DNA of 10,749 bases, from positions 1 to 10,749 of the forward strand of contig JAFOIR010000052.1 in the NCBI GenBank assembly GCA_017420625.1, in the 5' to 3' direction. The position numbers were made by a program, and so were the translations under genes. The first letter of the stretch is position 1. Every line of letters starts with the position of its first letter. Positions 1 through 5,574 of the stretch are shown here, in pieces. The DNA comes from Bacillota bacterium. Lineage in GTDB: Bacteria > Bacillota_A > Clostridia > Lachnospirales > Bianqueaceae. Under the pieces are notes generated by a model. It worked only from the letters and a program-made list of their open reading frames with translations. It was not told where the DNA came from and did not search any database.

Positions 1-21
1 CAACAATATAAGGAGGCTGTC

Positions 22-1206
22 ATGGCATTTAGTTTGGATGTAGTTAATCCCGAAGAAATCAAGGAAAAAGTAGAGCAGGAACTGGCGGTTCCCGCTGAAA
101 TCAACCCGGAAGTTGCGAAAGCTGCGGAGCTGAAAGTTGCCGAGATCATGGCAGTGGATCTGGATTCCTTCGAGCACAGAAAAGAATTCACGACTGCGAT
201 CGATACCTTTGGTCAGGATGTTGTTCAGAAATCCGAAGTAAAGAACGAAATCCTCAGCAAGAGAATGGCGGAGCTTTCCAAAAACGGAACCGAGTCCGGC
301 GAAGTTGCAAAAGGTCTGGAAGATCTGGCGATCCGTATGAGAGATCTGGATCCCTCCGGAATCGATTTTGCAAAAAAAGGTCGTCTCGGAAAAGTTTTCA
401 ACCCTGTACGTCGTTACTTCGACCGCTACAAAACAGCAGATGCTGAGATTGCCGATATTGTCAAATCTTTGGAAAAGGGCAAAGGTACGCTGAAAAACGA
501 CAATACCACCCTTGAGCTGGAAGAGGCCTCTATGAGAGAGATCACGAAACAGCTCAACCAGAAGATCGAGATGGGTACAGCGCTTGATACCTATCTGACG
601 AATGCTCTGGAAGAACAGAAGGCACTGGGCGGAAACGAAGATAAAGTTCGCTTCGTCGAGGAAGAGGTTCTGTTCCCCTTAAGACAGCGGATCATGGATT
701 TCCAGCAGCTGCAGGTCGTGAACCAGCAGGGCATCGTGGCGATGGACGTTATCCGTTCCAACAACAAAGAGCTGATCCGTGCTGTCGACCGTGCCGAAAC
801 GGTCACGGTTTCTTCTCTTCGTACGGCTGTTACCGTAGCCGGAGCACTGTACAATCAGAAGATTGTTCTGGAAAAGGTACAGCTGCTCAATGCATCTACC
901 AACGCAATGATCGAAGCAACGTCCAAGATGCTCAAGGAGCAGGGTGTTGCGATCCAGCAGCAGGCCACCGAAGCAAATATTTCCGCAGAAACACTGAAAG
1001 CTTCCTTCGCCAATACACTGTCTGCACTGGATGATATCAGCAACTACAAACAGCAGGCTCTGCCGAAGATCGCGAAGACGATTGCTGACTTCAGAGAACT
1101 GGCTGAGACCGGTGAAAAACGACTCATTGAAATGGAAAAGCGTGGAGCTTTCCTGGATCTGGAGACTGCCGCAACTCAGCAGAAGAAGCTTGAAACCAGA
1201 ACTTAA
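22..1206 (+). CDS. TelA family (toxic anion resistance) protein
   Basis: A 394-residue soluble, highly charged and mostly helical protein that I recognise as a member of the TelA/KlaA/YaaN family, whose founders were linked to tellurite resistance and whose Bacillota members are often tied to envelope stress. No signal peptide or membrane segment is visible. The recognisable core runs from about residue 100 (the DPSGIDF and GKVFNPVRRYFDRYK region) to about 350, with long heptad-like helices and a VTVSSLRTAVTVAGALYNQ segment near residues 260-280. The length is close to the usual 360-400 residues. The ATG at 22 follows AAGGAGG at 10-16 with 5 nt spacing, which fixes the start. It lies 12 nt before the XpaC-like gene and is surely co-transcribed with it, the same pairing as yaaN and xpaC in Bacillus subtilis. 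The biochemical role of the family is not settled. Family assignment is firm; function is inferred only from family. Confidence 0.88.
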   Translation: MAFSLDVVNPEEIKEKVEQELAVPAEINPEVAKAAELKVAEIMAVDLDSFEHRKEFTTAIDTFGQDVVQKSEVKNEILSKRMAELSKNGTESGEVAKGLEDLAIRMRDLDPSGIDFAKKGRLGKVFNPVRRYFDRYKTADAEIADIVKSLEKGKGTLKNDNTTLELEEASMREITKQLNQKIEMGTALDTYLTNALEEQKALGGNEDKVRFVEEEVLFPLRQRIMDFQQLQVVNQQGIVAMDVIRSNNKELIRAVDRAETVTVSSLRTAVTVAGALYNQKIVLEKVQLLNASTNAMIEATSKMLKEQGVAIQQQATEANISAETLKASFANTLSALDDISNYKQQALPKIAKTIADFRELAETGEKRLIEMEKRGAFLDLETAATQQKKLETRT

Positions 1207-1218
1207 TGAGGTTATCAG

Positions 1219-1992
1219 ATGACAAGAAAAGGTAATTCCGGACTTCTTTGGATCATAGTTGGAGTTATCGCATTGGTACTCCTTCGAAGTGTGTTCAAAG
1301 GGTCTTCCTCCTCGGGAGGAGCCAGCGTATTCAGTATTTTTCTGATTACAGCGCTGGTGATCATCGTGATCGTTGTAGCAGCAACGATTACGATCATTCT
1401 GCTCATCCATAAGGATGACAAGAAAGTGACCAAAGCGAAAGCGCAATTGGCTGAAGGCAAGGTCGATCAGCTGGGTACGGTCATCGGATCCTATAAAGGC
1501 AAATACGGAATCGGTTCGATTGCCGAGATTGCCTCAAGACAGGTGATCAATATCGAGAAGAAAGGTCCAAGCCTTCTGAAGATGGTCGATGAAAAATTCG
1601 AGCCCGGCACGATGAGCCACGATCGGTTCATTACACCGATTCAAAGCGGAATCGAAACAGTAAGGCAGAACAGCCTGACCCTTGCAAGAATGCTGGATGG
1701 ATTTGACGATCAGGATTTCCAGAAACTGGCCAAGCTCATGCAGACCGGTGAGTACCGCCATGATCTGATCGATGATGAGATCCAGAAAGAACGGTATCTG
1801 ATCTATCAGAACAACATGTCTGAAATGGAAAGAATCGTCAGCACGAATGAGCGCATGCTCCTGATGCTGGATCGGATCAGTGTAGAGCTCAGCAAGCTGG
1901 AAACCAATCAGATCGACCAGGAAGGATCCAAGATCCTGGAGGAAATCCAGGAGCTGGCTCAAACGGCCAAGTATTATCAGTCCAAGCTCTAA
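1219..1992 (+). CDS. XpaC-like membrane-anchored protein
   Basis: A 257-residue protein with two N-terminal hydrophobic segments, about residues 8-23 and 36-63, separated by a short Ser/Gly-rich loop (KGSSSSGGAS). A charged, helical cytoplasmic domain of about 190 residues follows. The layout and the location directly after a TelA gene match the XpaC family, named from hydrolysis of 5-bromo-4-chloroindolyl phosphate in Bacillus, although no catalytic motif is visible and enzymatic activity is doubtful. The C-terminal half (residues about 190-257) looks like coiled coil. The ATG at 1219 is preceded by GAGG at 1208-1211, just after the TelA stop at 1204-1206. An inference is that it anchors the TelA partner at the membrane. 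The family call rests on topology and neighbourhood more than on sequence motifs. Confidence 0.6.
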   Translation: MTRKGNSGLLWIIVGVIALVLLRSVFKGSSSSGGASVFSIFLITALVIIVIVVAATITIILLIHKDDKKVTKAKAQLAEGKVDQLGTVIGSYKGKYGIGSIAEIASRQVINIEKKGPSLLKMVDEKFEPGTMSHDRFITPIQSGIETVRQNSLTLARMLDGFDDQDFQKLAKLMQTGEYRHDLIDDEIQKERYLIYQNNMSEMERIVSTNERMLLMLDRISVELSKLETNQIDQEGSKILEEIQELAQTAKYYQSKL

Positions 1993-2015
1993 GAAGCATA
2001 GAAACATCAAAAAAG

Positions 2016-2046
2016 GAAGCCATCCCGGGAAAGGGATGGCTTCTTT
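2016..2046. terminator. Bidirectional rho-independent terminator
   Basis: A perfect 11-bp stem, GAAGCCATCCC at 2016-2026 and GGGATGGCTTC at 2033-2043, closes a 6-nt loop (GGGAAA). On the + strand it is followed by TTT and lies 24 nt after the XpaC-like stop. On the - strand the stem is followed by CTTTTTT (complement of 2009-2015), a better U-tract, about 37 nt after the lipoprotein stop. It therefore serves both convergent transcripts. Confidence 0.88.
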
Positions 2047-2079
2047 GCGTCAGTGTTCATGAGCGAATGAATATGAATC

Positions 2080-3510
2080 TTATTTTGCGATGGGGCAGGC
2101 ACCCATGATCATATCCCAGATATACCAGCGGCCGTATTCATCGTCGCGGATATGAACACTGGGACCGACGGGATCAAAACGCCATTTACCGTCTTTGGAA
2201 TAATAATACTGATATTCGCTGCTCTTGTAATTTCGCATTTCTGCTGTAGTGATCAGGAAAAGAGAATGTTGGTAAATATTGACAAAAGTCTGATCTGTGC
2301 TCATTTCCTGATAATAGGGGAACCACTCAGAAGATGTCAGTTTGGGGTTGATCAGCTTGTTGCCGAAATCATCCCAGGTACAGTCGATCTCATACCACTG
2401 GCCGCTGATATAAGCTACGTTCCAGGCATGTCCGCCGACATCGCTTGCATCCGAGCCGGCCATTCCACTGACATAGACCGCATTGAGTCCGGCCTGCTGC
2501 ATCAGATAGATGTAGGCCAGTGAATAACCGTCACACACAGCACAGTTGGGAACACCTTCCTGATTGTGAACAAGTGCACCGAAGGCAGTGTGGCCAAGGT
2601 CGTCAAATCTCAGTTTTTTGTTGTAATAGAGGTCATAATCATAGTTGACTATACTGATCAGTTTATCATGAATCTGTGTAGCGATCGTCATCTCGGCCTT
2701 TGTCAGATCGATGTCTTTCATAAAGGCAGCAACAGCCTGATTGAAAAGCATCATATCCTGCTGGAAAGTGGGATAGGCATCCACATAGAAATAGACAGTA
2801 TAGGGAGAATTGACATCCTTACGTCCGTATTTCCAGCGAATATTACGGGTAATATACAGGTAGTAAAGTTCCGGATGATCATACAGCATGCACCAGAAGC
2901 AAAGGTTGACTGAATCCTTAAACTGTTGGCTGACAGGATCCTCATAGGTCAGATAGACAACATAATTGCTGCCGGAGGGATCAGAAGCTGCCATCAGAAA
3001 CGTGTCATACAGTTCCTGTCCGACATCATTAAGACATTCGTAATAATAGAATGACTTGGCATTATTGATGAGCAGGCTGGTTTCCGGATACTGATAATCC
3101 CTCATAGCTCTGTCGATTCGCTCGATTTCTTCCTGAGAAGCTTCTTCGCCGTCTTCCAAAGGCTCAGCCGTAACGATTTCACCTACAGGCAAACCTGCGA
3201 TCAATGCTTCGGGAGGTGCATCAGCAGCTTCCTGAGTCTCTTCTGGTGCTGCAGATGTTTCTTCAGATGTTTCTTCTGAAACTTCATCTGATACTTCCTC
3301 AGATACTTCTTCCTGTTGAGAGGCTTCAGAAGAAACAGCTTCTTCGGCAGCAGCTTCCTGAACCGCTTCGACCACTTCTTCTTTGAAAGAAGCGGCAGTC
3401 TTCTCAGGAATTTCTTCTGTAGAAGGTGCTGCAGCCTGGGTGCAGCCCGAAAGAAGAAGGGACAAAACCAAAAGGACAGACAGGCATTTGACTAAAAATG
3501 AATGTTTCAA
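2080..3510 (-). CDS. Transglutaminase-like surface lipoprotein
   Basis: A 476-residue predicted lipoprotein. Residues 1-22 are a type II signal peptide with lipobox LLSGC, so Cys23 would be lipidated and the protein displayed outside the membrane. Residues about 31-130 are a low-complexity Glu/Ser/Ala/Val-rich linker. A transglutaminase-like (papain-fold) domain spans about residues 270-385, with a visible triad: Cys326 in VCDGYS, His361 in GGHAWN and Asp376 in YEIDCTWDD. A Tyr/Trp-rich tail follows and ends in PIAK. Family members act as cysteine proteases or transamidases; the substrate cannot be told from sequence. The start codon is TTG at 3508-3510, set by AAAGGAGG at 3519-3526 with 8 nt spacing. 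The nearby ATG is out of frame. It has its own promoter just upstream and shares the hairpin at 2016-2043 with the convergent gene. Domain call firm; role unknown. Confidence 0.85.
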   Translation of the reverse strand: MKHSFLVKCLSVLLVLSLLLSGCTQAAAPSTEEIPEKTAASFKEEVVEAVQEAAAEEAVSSEASQQEEVSEEVSDEVSEETSEETSAAPEETQEAADAPPEALIAGLPVGEIVTAEPLEDGEEASQEEIERIDRAMRDYQYPETSLLINNAKSFYYYECLNDVGQELYDTFLMAASDPSGSNYVVYLTYEDPVSQQFKDSVNLCFWCMLYDHPELYYLYITRNIRWKYGRKDVNSPYTVYFYVDAYPTFQQDMMLFNQAVAAFMKDIDLTKAEMTIATQIHDKLISIVNYDYDLYYNKKLRFDDLGHTAFGALVHNQEGVPNCAVCDGYSLAYIYLMQQAGLNAVYVSGMAGSDASDVGGHAWNVAYISGQWYEIDCTWDDFGNKLINPKLTSSEWFPYYQEMSTDQTFVNIYQHSLFLITTAEMRNYKSSEYQYYYSKDGKWRFDPVGPSVHIRDDEYGRWYIWDMIMGACPIAK

Positions 3511-3518
3511 TGATCATT

Positions 3519-3526
3519 CCTCCTTT
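3519..3526 (-). promoter_or_regulatory. Ribosome binding site fixing a TTG start
   Basis: AAAGGAGG on the - strand, 8 nt before TTG at 3508-3510. It decides the start of the lipoprotein gene at a non-ATG codon directly before the signal peptide. Confidence 0.8.
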
Positions 3527-3549
3527 GTAAGGATTCAAAACTAACTTTG

Positions 3550-3579
3550 ATTATACCAAATGCAATGAGGGGTATGCAA
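3550..3579 (-). promoter_or_regulatory. Sigma-A-type promoter of the lipoprotein gene
   Basis: Reading the - strand, TTGCAT (3574-3579) is separated by 18 nt from a perfect TATAAT (3550-3555). A TGG just before the -10 gives an extended -10 element. It sits between the RT stop (3594-3596) and the lipoprotein start (3510), leaving a 5' leader of roughly 30 nt. No terminator is visible between the RT and this promoter. Confidence 0.72.
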
Positions 3580-3593
3580 CTTTTCTTAAGATG

Positions 3594-4820
3594 TCATAGA
3601 GATATCCGGCCATGGTCTTCCTCCGTTTTTTTGAACTGATAATAGGCATGGACAAGGTTCTGATAGCCAAGTCTCTTTATCTCGTTATAAGTGATCCTGT
3701 AGCGGGCTTTCGTATGGGTATCAGACATCAGATACCGGATGCAGTCCTGAGCATAATGATCGATTTCCTTCAGTGAGCGCGTCGTATTGATCATGGAGAA
3801 GAACCAGTGACTCCAGGTGAGCTCGTTGTCTCTTGCATTTTCCAGAAGTTTTCGATTAAACAGGCGGATAAAAGCTTTCGCAGCACGTTCTTTGCTCTGA
3901 TCGTTTCGCTTTTTCCAACGGGCGAGTGCACGAGTCTTGCGGCGCATTTTCTGCTTCAGTTTGCGAACGGTCGCCGGTGCTATATCGACTGTCTTTCCAT
4001 CTACTATGAATCCGAGGAATACCCAGGGATCACCAGGCTGAAAAAAGGATTCTTTTTCAGGATTGACGCTCAGGCCTTTTTCAGTCAGAAAAGAACGGAT
4101 CTCTTCTGCATAGCTCTGTGTTTCTTCCGGTGTATGACCAAAAACGATGATGTCATCCGAATAGCGGGCATAGGGAATACTCCTTTTCCGGAAAGATTCA
4201 TCGAGATCCTTCAGGTACAGATTGGCATAGAAGGAGGAGAGCGGTGTACCGGCCATAATACCTTTTCTTTCACGAATTGGCTCCCCGTTATCCAGTACAT
4301 ACTCTTCTTCCAGAAGAGATCAAAGAAACCTGAAAAGTGACGGATCGTCAGATAGGACATTGCTCAGCATAGGAATCAGACGTTCGACAGGGATGGAATT
4401 GAAATAATCATGAATATCAACTTTGTAGGCAGTCATCGAGTGGATACCGGGAAACCGAATGAGATATCGGACAGCATCCATGGCCGTTCTGCCTGGGCGA
4501 AAAGAATAAAGACCCGGCGAAAACAGACGGTCATACTTCCGAAGAAGCAGATAAGTGAGAAGCTTCATGACAGTGTTTTCGGCCCGGGGGTATGTATAAA
4601 CAGTTCGTTTTTTCTGAGAGCTCAGCTTGCTGATGACAGCTTTTTCAGGCAGTACAAAGCGCTCTCCGCTTGCGATTTTCCTGCATACGGAGAGGTATTC
4701 TTTCTGATCGATCGAAGTCCTCAGGCTTTTCAGAAAAAAGGTCGGACAGGCGAGAGAGGATTTATAGGTATAGAATGCCTCCCATGAAGCTTCATCCGAG
4801 AGCCGATCCAGCAGTGACAT
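3594..4820 (-). pseudogene. Stand-alone reverse transcriptase with an in-frame UGA
   Basis: One reading frame of 408 codons encodes an RNA-directed DNA polymerase, broken by a single UGA at 4320-4322. Numbering from the ATG at 4818-4820, visible RT elements are YSFRPGRTAMDAV (about 105-117), motif A KVDIHDYFNSIP with the first catalytic Asp at 135, IMAGTPLSSFYANLYL (188-203), the catalytic box YARYSDDIIVF with Asp222/Asp223, and WVFLGF further on. The C-terminal part is basic and helical, ending about 20 residues after a YQNLVHAYYQF segment. I see no maturase or HNH domain and no retron signatures (NAxxH, VTG), so it is neither a typical group II intron enzyme nor a canonical retron RT. The start at 4820 is chosen because TGAGGA lies 6 nt before it; the ATG at 4826 abuts that site. 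The RT family is confident; the subfamily is not assigned. It could be a fresh pseudogene, a sequencing error or a recoded gene. Confidence 0.8.
4320..4322 (-). other. In-frame UGA interrupting the RT gene
   Basis: The frame of the N-terminal part (ending SLFRFL) continues without any frameshift after TGA into SLLEEEYVLDNGEPIRERKG and then the GIMAGTP segment. Only this codon separates the two halves. A single base change from Arg (CGA), Trp (TGG), Ser, Leu or Gly codons would produce it. Catalytic motif A lies before it and YSDD after it, so neither half alone has the full active site. Confidence 0.85.
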
Positions 4821-4826
4821 TTTCAT

Positions 4827-4832
4827 TCCTCA
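4827..4832 (-). promoter_or_regulatory. Ribosome binding site deciding the RT start
   Basis: TGAGGA on the - strand directly abuts one ATG (4824-4826) but is 6 nt from the next in-frame ATG (4818-4820). The spacing favours the second ATG, giving a protein beginning MSLLDRLSD. Confidence 0.6.
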
Positions 4833-4838
4833 TAAAGA

Positions 4839-4855
4839 AAAAAACAGAAAGAGAA
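4839..4855. repeat. Left arm of 17-bp inverted repeat
   Basis: AAAAAACAGAAAGAGAA on the + strand, the exact reverse complement of 4969-4985. Nearly all purine on one strand. Pairing stops on both sides (A-A mismatches), so the repeat is exactly 17 bp. Confidence 0.9.
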
Positions 4856-4863
4856 AGCGTTAA

Positions 4864-4883
4864 ATCCCGGAAAATTCCGGGAT
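4864..4883. other. Strong hairpin inside the candidate RNA
   Basis: ATCCCGGAA and TTCCGGGAT are exact reverse complements separated by AA; in RNA this would form about 8 bp with a 4-nt loop. No U-tract follows directly on either strand, so it does not look like a terminator. Confidence 0.8.
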
Positions 4884-4968
4884 ATACCAGACCGTACACA
4901 AACCGGCTGCCTGCGAAACCATCCATTGGTTTGTGCCGGGCCCGCCACAGGCACAGCCAGAGGCTGTA

Positions 4969-4985
4969 TTCTCTTTCTGTTTTTT
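4969..4985. repeat. Right arm of 17-bp inverted repeat
   Basis: TTCTCTTTCTGTTTTTT on the + strand, the exact reverse complement of 4839-4855, separated from it by 113 nt. No clear target-site duplication flanks the two arms. Confidence 0.9.
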
Positions 4986-4996
4986 ACTTAAGTCAG

Positions 4997-5030
4997 GCAC
5001 CTTAAGAGGTGCAGATTTGCTTCGGCAAAT
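4997..5030. other. Two tandem hairpins after the 173-residue gene
   Basis: GCACCT-TAAG-AGGTGC (4997-5012) and ATTTGC-TTCG-GCAAAT (5015-5030) are perfect 6-bp hairpins 2 nt apart. The second carries a C(UUCG)G-type loop on the + strand and CGAA on the - strand. They lie 5 nt after the stop at 5036-5038 and before the 17-bp repeat. Neither has a U-tract, so they are poor terminators. They may protect a 3' end or belong to the leader of the RT transcript. Confidence 0.6.
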
Positions 5031-5035
5031 GATCT

Positions 5036-5557
5036 TTAGCGAAGCACGGAGCGTACGCGGGTAACTACATACTCGCGGGTATTCCACCAGCCGTGATGAT
5101 CATAGTAGAAACGAAGATAAGGAGTACCTTCCATCTGACAAGCACGGCGGACCCGGTTGGATTCGCTCTTTTCAGATTTCAGTTCTACGACCAATGCCTT
5201 GCGACCAGCATGATACACAGTGAAAATCGTTGAACTTCCTTTGGGCTCCTTCTGGCTTACAGCCTGATAGCCCGGAAAATCCTCCCGGAAGATATGATCA
5301 AAATATTCCACATAATTTCCGTGGTAGTTGTACTGATTTTCTTCCATGGGCATGTTTTTGCCCCAGGAAAACCCGGAAGCGGCCGTTTCCGGTTCATAGG
5401 GACGGGCTTGATTCTGAGAACCAGAATCTGAAGCTGAATCGGCTGCATAGGATTCAACCTTGCGTACAGCTTTTTCGGCAACATCGGTTATGCCTTTGGC
5501 CAGCTTTTCCAGGCTGATGTCAGGGGCACCGCCCAACAGTTTCTTGAAAAGTCCCAT
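5036..5557 (-). CDS. Hypothetical 173-residue protein
   Basis: I do not assign this to a named family. The N-terminus (MGLFKKLLGG) is a short basic helix, followed by a helical stretch to about residue 45 and a Ser/Gln/Pro-rich linker to about 70. Residues about 75-173 look like a compact alpha/beta domain with the segments DHIFREDFPGY, IFTVYHAGRKALVVELKSE, CQMEGTPYLRFYYDHHGWWNTREYVVTRVR. The hydrophobic strand ending in ELK recalls the ExK half of PD-(D/E)XK nuclease folds, but no clear preceding Asp motif is seen, so nuclease activity is only a guess. No signal peptide or membrane span. AAAGGAGG at 5565-5572 sits 7 nt before the ATG. The start is 17 nt after the alpha-mannosidase stop, so the two are probably co-transcribed. 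Confidence 0.75.
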   Translation of the reverse strand: MGLFKKLLGGAPDISLEKLAKGITDVAEKAVRKVESYAADSASDSGSQNQARPYEPETAASGFSWGKNMPMEENQYNYHGNYVEYFDHIFREDFPGYQAVSQKEPKGSSTIFTVYHAGRKALVVELKSEKSESNRVRRACQMEGTPYLRFYYDHHGWWNTREYVVTRVRSVLR

Positions 5558-5574
5558 GATGAGTCCTCCTTTGT

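Larger units (their letters stand above)
4839..4985 (-). ncRNA. Candidate structured RNA upstream of the RT (retron-like)
   Basis: A 147-nt segment is bounded by a perfect 17-bp inverted repeat, 4839-4855 and 4969-4985. In the RT sense it begins AAAAAACAGAAAGAGAA and ends TTCTCTTTCTGTTTTTT. The 113 nt inside hold more pairings: ACAGCC/GGCTGT with a 3-nt loop (4953-4967), a CGGGCCCG palindrome (4937-4944), CACAAACC with GGTTTGTG (4897-4904 and 4928-4935), GCCTG with CAGGC (4909-4913 and 4948-4952), and a hairpin with up to 9 bp (4864-4883). The RT start is 18 nt downstream of the repeat. In retrons the msr-msd region is flanked by a1/a2 repeats at just this position, so a template or cofactor RNA for the RT is a reasonable inference. 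The strand is inferred from the RT; the inverted repeat works on either. Alternatives are a MITE-like insertion or a decayed intergenic structure. Confidence 0.45.

Noticed and set aside
679..1446. A long - strand frame (255 codons) opposite the TelA gene.
   Set aside because: Shadow of the TelA codons, with Cys/His/Arg-rich sequence unlike a real protein, and it runs across the gene junction.
3594..4256. The C-terminal RT half as an independent gene starting at ATG 4254-4256.
   Set aside because: The ATG lies inside the conserved IMAGTP segment, the upstream AAAGG is too close for a good ribosome binding site, and the half lacks motif A.
4302..4318. A small hairpin (CTCTTC/GAAGAG, 5-nt loop) just after the in-frame UGA, considered as a SECIS element for selenocysteine.
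   Set aside because: The apical loop lies only about 8 nt after the UGA, closer than in known bacterial SECIS elements, and selenocysteine at this place in an RT is not known.
4864..4883. The 8-9 bp hairpin as a rho-independent terminator.
   Set aside because: No U-tract follows on either strand immediately after the stem.
4839..5030. CRISPR array or tandem direct repeats in the structured intergenic region.
   Set aside because: The repeats are inverted, not direct, and there is no repeat-spacer periodicity.
4860..5087. A 75-codon - strand frame across the structured intergenic region.
   Set aside because: It overlaps the end of the 173-residue gene and the hairpins, has no domain-like sequence, and I found no supporting signal for translation.
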